A DNA stretch of 64,000 nt from Cinnamomum chago (taxonomy: Eukaryota; Streptophyta; Magnoliopsida; Laurales; Lauraceae): the NCBI GenBank assembly GCA_038049695.1, contig CP142451.1, forward strand, positions 127,972,501-128,036,500, written 5' to 3'. Position numbers and translations under genes: made by a program. The notes beneath the pieces were generated by a model. That model was given only the letters and a program-made list of their open reading frames with translations. It did not search any database and was not told where the DNA came from. Of this stretch, positions 47,961-57,269 are shown one piece after another. Each line of letters opens with the position of its first letter. Position 1 is the first letter of the stretch.

Positions 47961-48030
47961 ATGCAGGAGTTGGGATTCGAACTTGGGTGAGAAAGTAACT
48001 AGAAGTTTGTCTTACCACTAGACCAAACTT
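47961..48030 (-). pseudogene. tRNA-like segment (SINE head or tRNA relic) in hAT
   Basis: On the minus strand TTTGGTCTAGTGGTAAGAC resembles a tRNA D-arm/A box and CAAGTTCGAATCCCAACTCC a T-arm/B box (consensus GGTTCGANTCC), about 25 bp apart. The acceptor and anticodon stems do not pair well, so it is not a working tRNA gene. It may be a tRNA-derived SINE head or a tRNA copy captured by the hAT element. Confidence 0.5.
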
Positions 48031-48109
48031 TATTTGTTGTAATGCTTTACCTTATTTAAAATATATTCATATATTCAAGATTGTTACACACATATACATA
48101 TATATGTAT

Positions 48110-48491
48110 GGGAAAGGGTCCTGTAAGGACCGTCCTTACGGTCCGCACAGTTCAAAATGCCCACTGGGGCCCACGTTATGACCCATCCAAATTGACCATA
48201 CATTCACAACCTCCTTATAGACACCGAATCCCATGAATTTGCATGGATTGGGATGAACTAGACCGTTAGATTGAGGGTCAATTTTTCTTATTTGATATAA
48301 AGTTGTTAAACTTTTGGACCATAGATGAAAGGGTTAGAGGTATTAGATTGACTTCAAATTTGATATGTAGGTTGGCCCCACTTGAATCTTTTGGTCCCCC
48401 TCTGTCCCATGACCAGTGGGGTCTCACGGTGGGCCCCACTAGGCAGTCCGCACAGTAAGTTGTAAGGACGGTCCTTACAGGACCCTTTCCC
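48110..48491. mobile_element. MITE with 30-bp perfect palindromic terminal repeats
   Basis: The outer 30 bp at each end are exact inverses: GGGAAAGGGTCCTG then GTAAGGACCGTCCTTAC at the left. The inner 17 bp are themselves a near-perfect palindrome around one C. Flanking 9-mers TATATGTAT (48101-48109) and TGTATGTGT (48492-48500) agree at 7 of 9, suggesting a Mutator-like insertion, though the site is TA/TG simple sequence. Nested in the hAT element at 47829. Confidence 0.8.
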
Positions 48492-48565
48492 TGTATGTGT
48501 ATATGTATATGTATATATATACACACATACATATACATATATATACACACATACATATTTATACA
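48492..48565. repeat. (TATATG/TACACA)n simple repeat
   Basis: Alternating TATATG, GTATAT and ACACATAC units to the right of the MITE, with a shorter similar tract at its left (48085-48109). The MITE seems to have inserted into this tract. Confidence 0.7.
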
Positions 48566-49759
48566 CTTGAAAATATCATATATGCTTTGAGACATTCTTT
48601 ATAAAAAAGACAATCTCTCTCTAAAATATCATGATCTCCATCAATATATGGTTTCACTTCATTTCTGGTGTTGAACTCCACTCACTAATAAAGAGGTAAT
48701 CGTGGGTTTGCAATTTATTTGCAAGTTGCAAATCACTCAAAAAAAAAAAAAAATCCTCAAAACAAAGATAAGAGAAATGACCTATCAATATGTGGATATG
48801 GTTATTGTAGTGTCAAACAACCTCAGCCGCTTTGACTTTCCAAGCATGTGGATCATATTAACTTAGGTAAATAATTACTTATTTATGTGACACTTAACTT
48901 GCAATGTTAAATCATTAGTACAATGATTCTAATCATACTAAGGTTGATTACATATAATTAAAATTAGTATAATTTATAGTATTGTTAGTATAATTAGAAT
49001 CATATTAAGTTACTAACTATAATTTACTTTGCCATTTCTAATCATATAAGTTATTATAAGCGTATAGCATGATATATTTTGTAATATTATATCAAATTAG
49101 TATAATTTATATTGTTATTAGTATGATTAGAATCATACCGATTATAATTTACCTTGCTATCTCTAATCATCTATATTATAATAAGCTTAAAGCATGATCT
49201 ATCATTTTATTATATTCGTTTTATTTAATATGATTTATCATGTCACAATTTAACATTATATATGATTAAAGTCAAATAAGCTTAGATAGATTTTTTAACA
49301 ACTTTAATTTCATTAAATTTGAATTAGAAGGAATGTGATCATATTATATGCTTTTATAATGTATAGGGTTCAATTAATTATATGTTTAACTTTAAAGAAA
49401 GTCTTCAATCAATCTACTTAACCCTTAATAACAACATAAAATCAATCTATACATTTACATATAAATATGTTTATTTATTATAAAAAAAATCTAAAATATA
49501 TATCTAAGAGGATTATTAATCAATGGGGCGGGGCATGGGGCGGGGTAACAGGGCGGGGCAACGGGGCGGGGCGGGGCGGGGAAAAGAGCAAACTCATCCC
49601 CGCCCCGCCCCGCCTTCGGGGCATAGTTTTATTCCCCATCCCCGCCCCACCTAAGGATCGGGGCGGGGAAAACCCGTGCGGGGCGGGGCGGGGCGGGGCA
49701 AAATTGCCATCCCTATTCGGGAGGAACCTCTTTAGGAGAGTTACGTGCCTCTTCGGGTG

Positions 49760-50250
49760 AACATGATGATAATTGTTCATTTCTCATTTTCTGCTGAGCT
49801 GAGTCCTTTAAACCTATAGGTCTGCCACGCTTCTGGTGTATTGCAGATTATTTTGCTGCTATATTTTGATTTTGTCCTATATGGACATTAATTCTGGTAG
49901 GTGCATTTATAGCTGGTACATGTGACTTTGTCACCTTTACTGCATTGTTAAATGTATCAGGTAATCTGTTTGCAATTTCTTGTATGTGCATAATTCTCCG
50001 TACTTCATTTTTACATTGTGAATTAGTAGATCTAGATGAGATAAACTTGAAGAATTCCATGTTAGTTCTCACTGTTCTTCAGGAACGGATTGTTCTACAA
50101 GAACAATACGTTTTTCAGGAATTATCTTATCTCCCCCTAACGGCAGGAATATTGTCTCATCATATGGGCTCTTCCGGAGCCTTCAATTATTTACACAAGT
50201 CCAGCTATGGTGGATACCTTTCGTGGAATAAACAACAATTCTAAGAAAAA
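49760..50250 (-). pseudogene. Copia pol linker between integrase and RT (relic)
   Basis: Minus-strand reading gives IQEIANRLPDTFNNAVKV, TKSHVPAINAPTRINV, then further on a GRPIGLKDS-like segment. This matches the conserved KVTKSHIPAANxPxRI...KRGRPxGSKDK segment of plant Copia polyproteins. Frames are interrupted; neither the integrase core upstream nor the RT core downstream is intact. Confidence 0.75.
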
Positions 50251-50539
50251 TTCCTGATTTTTCAGAATGGTGTGTGTTATGACGCAATCTACCAAACATA
50301 GATTGTCCTCAATTCCATAATTCATACCTTAAATAATAATAAATCAATATAACTATGCAATCGCATGATATAAGCTGAAATAATTAAAACATTCACCATA
50401 AATTAGGATAATAATAAAAAAATGAAGTTCCCCATCAATACGGAAAAATCTAAGAAACATGCATATCAAATGAACTAAAAAAAAATTAAGTTTGTGAAGT
50501 ACAAAGAATTATTGGTCTTTCAGACCATGCCAGGGGATG

Positions 50540-51012
50540 CTCCCAAGTGAGTGTTAAATGCCTCATTATCCAGAGGTTGGCTATCCCCATCCTTAAAGAA
50601 GTCTCGAGTCTCTAAGTTTGTAATGTCAATTGGAGGACTTTCTAGTGTTATTGTATTCCAGTTCCAGCATTTCAGATCATTTGTCTCTGCTAAATGAACA
50701 AAGGCATTGTATGTTATATATTGCTCTGCCATTTCTTTTGGTGTATGACCAATGCCCACTTTTTCCACATCTGTGACATGTGTCATCGGGACAGTAGGTA
50801 TGATTAGCCGGTGGATTCTAGTTGTTCTTATGATGAGGGGCATACCACTTCTGGTGATTTTTGAATTTTGGAGGGGGACCTTTAAAACCACTTCGTCTAG
50901 AGGAGTTATGTCTTCCATTTCCCTTTCCTCTACCTCTATTTGAGCTTAAATTGACATTTGCTTTAGGAACTGCTGAATATCCAGTTGGTCTGGAGTTGTG
51001 ACTTTTCATCAA
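50540..51012 (-). pseudogene. Copia gag C-terminal part with damaged zinc knuckle
   Basis: Contains a basic Arg/Gly/Asn-rich stretch (SSNRGRGKGNGRHNSSRRSG), then FKNHQKWYAP. After a frame change comes CHRCGKSGHWS (about 50752-50784), a CCHC knuckle whose last Cys is lost, followed in another frame by EQYITYNAFVHLAETND. The order matches Copia gag; at least one stop and one frameshift break it. Confidence 0.8.
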
Positions 51013-51137
51013 TACTATGCAACTTTGCTTAGCGACTAGGAGACAGGAGATAAGTTCTGAATATTTGGAAAAACATCGTTCTCAATACTATTGCTGCAAG
51101 AGTATATTCGAGGCATGAAAGGTGGATAACGTTTTCT

Positions 51138-51558
51138 CTAACATCTGTTCTTATGAAACATTTCACCACTTAGTCTTAATTGAGAAATAATATTGAAGAG
51201 GGCAGAGTTGTATGTAGATACTATTTTATAATTCTGTAATCTCAAGTTTAACCATTCATTTTGGGCAGCTGGTAGTATGACTATCTTCTGATGATCATAC
51301 CTATCATTCAGAGATTTCCATAGGCCTGAGTCTTCCTCAGTAAGGTATTCTTTTTTAAGGTCTTCATGTATGTGATGGCGCATGAAGATGAGGGCTAACG
51401 CCTTCTCCTTTGAGGACATCTTGTTACTTTCCTTTATGGTCTCTCCTAGTTTCTTGGATTGTAAGTAGATTTTAGCTTCCAATTGTCAAGATAAGTAATA
51501 GTCCCCATTTATGTTAAGTGCTTTAAAGTTAATTTTAGCCAGATTTGACATCATGCAA
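51138..51558 (-). pseudogene. Copia gag N-terminal domain (UBN2-type) with stop
   Basis: Begins with an ATG at about 51556 (MMSNLAKINFKALNINGDYY), then a TGA where family members have Trp in the YLSW motif. It continues LEAKIYLQSKKLGETIKESN, SSKEKALALIFMRHHIH and WLNLRLQNYKIVSTYNS. The pattern is that of Copia gag (UBN2). The in-frame stop and the later loss of frame make it a pseudogene. Confidence 0.85.
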
Positions 51559-51730
51559 GAGCTGTAATAAGAAATATATTAAGTTAACCATGTGCAGATA
51601 ATCAATAAAGTAAGAGGAAAAAAAAAATAATGAAGCCTTAACATCAGAAGTAACTAAGAAAGGAATTTAAACATGACAAAAAAATGGCCAATAAAAAGTT
51701 AGAATATCATGTTTTTAACTTTGAGAATCA

Positions 51731-52046
51731 GAACTGCTGGTTCTGCAAGACTTTAGGCTTGATTTAGAACTTCAGGGTCATAATACATAAAATTAGAACT
51801 GCATGTTCTGTCAAATCTTCAGGTTTGAAGTAGAACTTTTGGTTTTAATAAATGATAAGAACTTCTGGCTTTGTCAAGTTTTCATGTTTAAGCTCATGGC
51901 TATATAATTTATTTGGACATTGAATAAAAAACTTTAGGTTTTGATTTATAGATATGAATTTACAGGTTCATATCAGTATTTCAACTTCTAAGACTGCTGG
52001 TCCATGGATGGGTGAACTTCAGGTTCACTTTTAGAACTGCGGGTTC
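51731..52046 (-). repeat. Interspersed GAACTNCNGGTTC palindrome repeats in Copia leader
   Basis: About ten imperfect palindromic 13-mers occur: GAACTGCTGGTTC (51731), GAACTTCAGGGTC (51767), GAACTGCATGTTC (51796), GAACTTTTGGTTT (51833), GAACTTCTGGCTT (51859), AACTTTAGGTTTT (51930), GAATTTACAGGTTC (51956), AGACTGCTGGTCC (about 51991), GAACTTCAGGTTC (52014) and GAACTGCGGGTTC (52034). Spacing is irregular, about 20-70 bp, and spacer sequences differ. The block sits between the gag start and the right LTR, the untranslated leader of the element. Function unknown. Confidence 0.75.
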
Positions 52047-52387
52047 TATTTTGTGATCCATTCATAGCATTAATAAATTTAAATTAAAAGAGAAAAAAAT
52101 CACGCAAGACGATGAACCGTATCCAAACACTACGATTGCAGTAAATAAGTATTATAAACTAATTTTATGCATTCTAATATATTTGGATTTAAGTACGGTT
52201 TAGATATCACTTACTGTGATTGCATTCCAGAAAAATTTTTGACTGTTGAAATGCTTTTCTGTTGTGTTTATTAGGTAATGCTTGTCGCCATGAATCTGTA
52301 TAATCAATCGTTTGTCCATGGAAATTGGATGAAGGAGATATGGACCGACCCCATAACAAGGACCCCTATTTTCTTTTTTTTTTATTT

Positions 52388-52580
52388 CAATGCACACAAA
52401 TGGAAGTCCTGCTCTGTGAACCAAAACCAGAAAGAAAAAGAAAAGTCTCTTTCGTGATGGACCTTTTTTTTTTCTTTTTATTTTCAATGCACGCAAACCG
52501 AAGTCCTATTGCTCTGTGAACCAAAACCAGAAAGAAAAAAGTAAAGTCTCTTTCATTTTTGTTTTCACGCACGCAAACCG
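52388..52580. repeat. Two-copy direct repeat of about 100 bp
   Basis: Both copies contain CTCTGTGAACCAAAACCAGA, AAGTCTCTTTC and a CAATGCACNCAAA start. The trailing word ACGCAAACCGA recurs further right, down to 52773. It lies between the Copia leader and right LTR; origin unknown. Confidence 0.7.
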
Positions 52581-52839
52581 AGGTGCATGTGAAAACAAAC
52601 CATTATTTTTTTTCTATTTGTTTCTCCGTGGACAATCTTTGACCTCTTTCTTTTTTTTTTTTTTCCACGCATGCAAACCAAAAAGTTTTTTCCACGCACA
52701 CAAACAGAATGCAAACCGAGGCAAATCTCTGAGCCTTGTGTTCTTCACTTCTTCCACAAGCACCACGCAAACCGAAGGTGAATTTTGAGGCTGGGAGTAC
52801 CGAGGGAGTTTATTTTTTTTCTTTTTCTTCATACGTGCC

Positions 52840-53455
52840 TAGAGGTAAAAATCTGGGCGGCGGCCCCAAGCCCAGCACGGGCCCGTCACGAAAAAACCGT
52901 GCCTGTGCCGTGCTTGGGCACGTTGACTTGGTCAACGAGCCGGCCCGACAGTCCCGCTAGGCCGTGCTGGACCAGGGCTGCCAGGCCCGAGGCATGGCCT
53001 GGTTAAAAAACCGTGCCGTGCTGGGCTAGTGCCCCAGGCCCGCGGGCGGCCCGGCACGGCATGAGGCCCGGCCATGCACAGTCCAGCCCGCCCCCAACGG
53101 CTTTTTTTTTAAACCCCCCTCCCCTCCAACAATTTATTTGATGTATTTTTTCAAAACATCATTAGTGTTATTCTACTTGTTATTTCTCTTAATTTATTTA
53201 TTTTAATGAAATTGGTCCAAGACCAAGAGTGAAGAGTCTAAGCCTTTAAGGCTTAAAGAATTTAAAAAAAAAATTTAAAAAAAAGGGAGAGGGGGATATG
53301 TGGGTCGCCCACGGGCGGCATGGCCCAGGCCTGTGCCGTGCCCTGGGCTGACCCTAGAGGCGTTGGGCCAGGCACGGCACGGCTCGCATAATTATCATGG
53401 GCCGTGCCGGCCCGGCTGGGCCTAGCTTCAGTTGGCCGTGCCATTTTCACCTCTA
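52840..53455. mobile_element. Non-autonomous hAT element (616 bp) at the right LTR
   Basis: Left end TAGAGGTAAAAAT; right end ATTTTCACCTCTA. Flanking 8-mers TACGTGCC (52832-52839) and CACGTGTC (53456-53463) agree at 6 of 8, consistent with an aged target duplication. GC-rich subterminal words (GGCCCGGCACGG, CCGTGCCGGCCC) mirror each other. No transposase. Confidence 0.8.
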
Positions 53456-53463
53456 CACGTGTC

Positions 53464-53580
53464 AACATATATAAGAGAAGAAGCCTATTTCTAAGAAAAA
53501 TAATCTCATAAAAGAATAATCCTGATTCTAATCTAAACTAATTTTAAGTGTGCATCCACCCGAGACCATATCTTATAACA
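53464..53580 (-). repeat. Right (5') LTR of the Copia element, partly recognisable
   Basis: AAGCCTATTTCTAAG, AATAATCTCATAAAAGA and TGCATCCACCCGAGACCATA, then TCTTATAACA, align with the left LTR. The rest of this LTR is split off by the hAT at 52840 or too diverged to bound. No primer binding site was recognised next to it. Confidence 0.7.
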
Positions 53581-55022
53581 TATGAGGTGATTTTCATACT
53601 ACAATGATGACATCAAGGGCATGTTTGCTAGGATGAGCTGATTTTCCTATTACAATGATGACGTCAAGGGCATCTTTGTATGACCATAGAATTTTTTCTT
53701 TTTCTTTTTAGAAATCACTCAATTTGGACGGATATGCAGAAAGCACCGAGGGCAAAAGCAGTTTTGTGTACAATAATGTCTAACCGTTTTTTTGGGAAAA
53801 CAAAAAAAGAAAAATAATGATTATTTTTAATTATAAATTCTTTTATCATTTGGTGGGAACATATTTTTTATATAAAAATAGTGTAATTTTCTACAAATTT
53901 GCAGAAAAGTGCTTTTGATATGAAGCAGTGGAGATGTAATAAAAATTATATGTAAAAAAAAAAAAAAAATCCACTGCACAAACGTTGTCTAAAACGTAAA
54001 ATCAAAAATACATGAGAAGAAATTTTCGGCCTCATTAATTAAAAAGGCTGGGACATAAAGTACTTTGCATAATGCTTGGGATTGTGTGCATCCACGGAAA
54101 ATCAATTATGCAGACTTTTTCCTTTCATGGAAAAATTTTCCCAGGCCCCTAGAGGAAAAGCTTTTCCACAGAATTAGTAACAATTAGCTCATTTTAATAC
54201 TGTTTCTCATGAAAAAACATGGTCACATCAAATATAATTTTCACTTAGCGAGAGAACTAGACGCACAAAGGTACCCTCCTCAATGGTAGTAAAAATTTCT
54301 TTTGCGCATGAGCATCTGGACGGTCTCCAAAGATAGGACCCCTAAATTTCAATGGGTCCCACCATAATGACACTGATCCAAATGGAGCACAACGCATGAG
54401 AAAATCATCCCTCAATGTTAAAACACAAATATTTCACATTTTCAACTGTTGCTCAAGTGCGGATGCGTTTGATCACAGCAACTTCTTAGCGATTGGTATA
54501 TAGATTGGCCAAACGCAAATACAAGACAACAACAAGCTACAGCGACAACGACGGCTTCTAGAGCTTCAAATCGCTGATTTTTCTTAATCTCAATCCCCCA
54601 GCTTCAGCAACAGCAACAACTTCTAAACATCAGCAACATCAGCAACTTCTACATAACTTCTGTTGCTATCAGTAGTTGATGTGACCAAATGCACGAATGT
54701 TTGAAGTGTACACAACTTTTAGTCCTTTGTAACTCACAAAAGAAACACCTTCAAGAATGTACTCAGCTTCCAAGTACTGGTACTTTAAAGTTTAAACTGC
54801 TAATTTGCTGGTTGGCTGCTCAATCTTTCAATTGCATCAATAATAGTTAAATTTATAATTCTGCTACTCTTCCACCCCAATTCGATTATTGTAACTGATC
54901 TACATAACAATACAACTGATCCCTTCATAAATAACAATCTGCTTTGGCTCCAAATTTAAAAACAGACCATTTAAAGCTAATGTAAGCCATCACAAGATTG
55001 AAGCAGCAGCAGAGGATTCTGT
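53581..55022. other. Intergenic region left of the purple acid phosphatase gene
   Basis: Begins with a two-copy imperfect direct repeat (about 53584-53685, containing ACAATGATGACRTCAAGGGCA). It also holds MITE copy 2 (54464-54694) and the 3' UTR of the phosphatase. No gene is supported. Confidence 0.55.
54464..54694. mobile_element. MITE, copy 2 of the 240-bp family (inverted)
   Basis: The reverse complement aligns with the element at 31315-31555 over nearly its full length. Shared words include TTTGGTCAC, AACTACTGATA, GTTATGTAGAAGTTG, AAAAATCAGCGATTTGA and GTCTTGTATTTGCGTTTGGC. The ends have lost the GGCTGTG tip, so exact borders are uncertain. Confidence 0.7.
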
Positions 55023-55744
55023 TTAGATGGTGGAGTAAAGCTGCTTGGACCTGTTCAATTTATATAAAACTTGGCCAAAGACGTCATAAAACACAAACTC
55101 TGCATCTGTTTGGGTGAGCTGCACAGACACAAACCCTTGTCCATCATAGAAGAATTTCAAATCTTTGGGGTTCTTCACGTCTCCCCTCCATGCCTTCGAC
55201 CCAGCCCCACTAGTCACAAATTGCAATGGGCTGCACCCACAACCCAATTACATCAACCAAAACGATATGGGTCTATCCTTAAGATTGTTTTTCCAACTAA
55301 AATTCAAGTTAAGGGGTACTGGATAGCTGAGATTTCTGACGTTTTTACCTGTCGGAATCACTGATATGTTCTAGGCAATGATCATGGCCGTTAATGTAGA
55401 AATCGACATTGTATGCCTGAAAAAAGAAACAATGTGTCAATTATTAAAAAAAAGAAAACTTGATATTTGATTAGGATGATTAATGAGTCGCTTGTAATAT
55501 ATATAACTTTAGAAGAGATTATGCATTTAACTCTACAATTTTCTTTGATTAGGAATTTGATTACCTTAAGCAATGGGAGCATAAGGTTTACAAGCTCTGG
55601 GGTATCCCCATGGTGGCCTGCACTCTTGATTGTGTGGTGACCCACCACAATCTTCCAATTTGCTGACGATCCCCTCAATTCCGATTCAAGATTCTAGCAG
55701 ATGAATTTGATTGTAATTTAGTGAAAATGTCTCAACTTGCAAGG

Positions 55745-55816
<72 letters not shown>

Positions 55817-57269
55817 CTTGAGCACAGTTTCCATGTAATTCTTTCTTGGGGCCACCTCTCTCCAGTCATAGGTGTCATCCTTTGGGTTGGTCCAGTATTT
55901 TTCTACAAATGGGGTGGTGTCTACAAAGAAAAACTCGGCGATTTCTAGAGAGAAGAAAGAAGAATTGTTAGAAAGTTGAGTTCTTTATTAGACATGAAAG
56001 AAGACATAAGCCCAATTTGAGAGCTTGATTACCAGCATTTACAACAAATGATCTCAAGCAGAGCCATCGGCTTTCAATCTTTCTTAGTGCTGCGCTCACT
56101 TGAGCAACTGCATCACCTCTGTAGTCATGATTTCCCAAAACTGCAACCCATTCCCATTCATGAAAATGAGAGGACAAAAGAAAAAAAAAAAAAACCACCC
56201 TTTGGATAAGAAAGAGAGAAAAATAAGAACATCTATCCTTATCCCATTTTCACAAATGCTCATAAGAAAAGTATAATCAAATATCAGATTTGTAAACATT
56301 TTATTGGTCATGCCAATCATATGGACAGAGCAGAATGAAAAAGTTCCTATTTTTCATCTTTTGGAGGTGGGTTTTGTGAGCTCATTTCATTTCCTTATGT
56401 TTAAGAATTAAATTCATCCTAGTCTCTGGCATTTAGCATTTATTCTTCCTGTATAATTCACTAAAGCATCATTAAGGACTACTTATCCAAATTAAAATAG
56501 GGTGGTACCATACCTGCATACCACTGCTTCTGAAGGCTGTTAGCAGTGTAAATATTAGAAAAGGAGTCCTCAAATGCTTTGTCATCAACGCCAGTCAATC
56601 CATCGTCATAGAAATTATCACCAGTAGAGATTACAAAGTCTATGTCCAGATTCTCTCCTACCCTTCCCATCTACAAAATCCAATAACCAAACAACACCAA
56701 AACTCATTGTTTAATCAGGACATTTAACCATCAGCAAAGAGATGGGTCATTTGCAATTTTGTATTTGTAAGCATCTCGAGTTATGTTCTTGTCTCATTTC
56801 TCTAAAACACCACCCACCACACAAATAACACAAATAACAAATCAATACCCAATTTCTAAAATCTAAGCATTAATAAAAAAATAAAATAAAAATAAAAACA
56901 GAGAGATTACCCCATCAAAACTCAAGAAGACTCAAAACATGGAGACATGGTAGAGAAACATGGGGTTTCAGGATAAATGGACAAGAAGACCAGATTTACT
57001 CCTGATTAGGAGGAGGAGTAGTAAGAAAAAGACATGATATGTCATTGAAATGTGAAAGAAAGTCTGGAGAAGGGAAGTTCTCTAACCTGGGTAGCAACTT
57101 GGGACTGGTTGTAGGCACCTCTTCTTCCCCAGTCTCCAACCACCAAAAAGCTAAGAGACCCACTGGCTTTGGCGCCATGATTGAGCCTTTGGAACTCTGC
57201 AAATGAAGAGACAAAGCAGAGGATAAGGGTGGCAGCTAAAACAACCAAGGCCATGGATTTGGAAGCCAT
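55023..57269 (-). CDS. PAP: Purple acid phosphatase, low-molecular-weight PAP3/PAP8 type
   Basis: Secreted or vacuolar binuclear metallophosphatase that frees phosphate from organic esters. Seven exons: 57087-57269, 56514-56670, 56033-56140, 55817-55944, 55565-55693, 55349-55416 and 55023-55230. They are phase-consistent and give 326 residues, near the usual 330-340. A hydrophobic signal peptide covers residues 1-24 ([18 protein letters not shown]). The five metal-binding blocks are in order: GDWG (Asp46), GDNFYDDG (Asp79, Tyr82), GNHD (Asn117, His118), VVGHH (His211, His212) and GHDH (His246, His248). All expected ligands are present. [13 protein letters not shown] and [21 protein letters not shown] are the PAP3/PAP8 style. 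The first ATG heads the signal peptide. Introns are short; the intron after exon 4 starts with a (GA)n tract. No P1BS phosphate-starvation site was seen upstream. Confidence 0.95.
55746..55814. repeat. (GA)n microsatellite at a splice donor
   Basis: More than thirty GA dinucleotides. On the gene strand it is a (TC)n run starting right at the donor AAG|GTCCTCTC of phosphatase intron 4, so it fills about half of that 123-bp intron. Confidence 0.95.

Larger units (their letters stand above)
47829..49715. mobile_element. hAT element with perfect 8-bp target duplication
   Basis: Left end TAGGGATGGCAACGGGGCGG; right end GGGGCAAAATTGCCATCCCTA region mirrors it. The 8-mer TTCGGGAG occurs immediately before (47821-47828) and after (49716-49723), a perfect target duplication characteristic of hAT elements. 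Subterminal zones are GGGGC/GCCCC-rich, the core is AT-rich, and no transposase frame is seen, so it is non-autonomous. A 382-bp MITE (48110-48491) and a tRNA-like piece (47961-48030) lie inside. It inserted into the Copia pol relic. Confidence 0.92.
46371..53580 (-). mobile_element. Degenerate Ty1/Copia LTR retrotransposon with nested insertions
   Basis: The element reads on the minus strand. It is flanked by 5-bp target duplications TATGA (46366-46370 and 53581-53585). The left LTR starts TGTTAG; the right LTR ends TTATAACA. A purine-rich tract (CTAAAGGGGAG on the minus strand, 46571-46581) adjoins the left LTR, as a 3' polypurine tract should. Recognisable coding relics in element order are gag (51555-50540), a pol linker (about 50070-49760) and the end of RNase H (47209-47003). 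The integrase core and most of the reverse transcriptase are missing, and frames are broken. Insertions at 47829-49715 and 52840-53455 account for about 2.5 kb. It cannot move by itself. Confidence 0.85.

Noticed and set aside
51731..52046. CRISPR-like array (short palindromic repeats with spacers)
   Set aside because: Plant nuclear DNA, irregular spacing, degenerate repeats and no cas genes; it is inside a retrotransposon leader.
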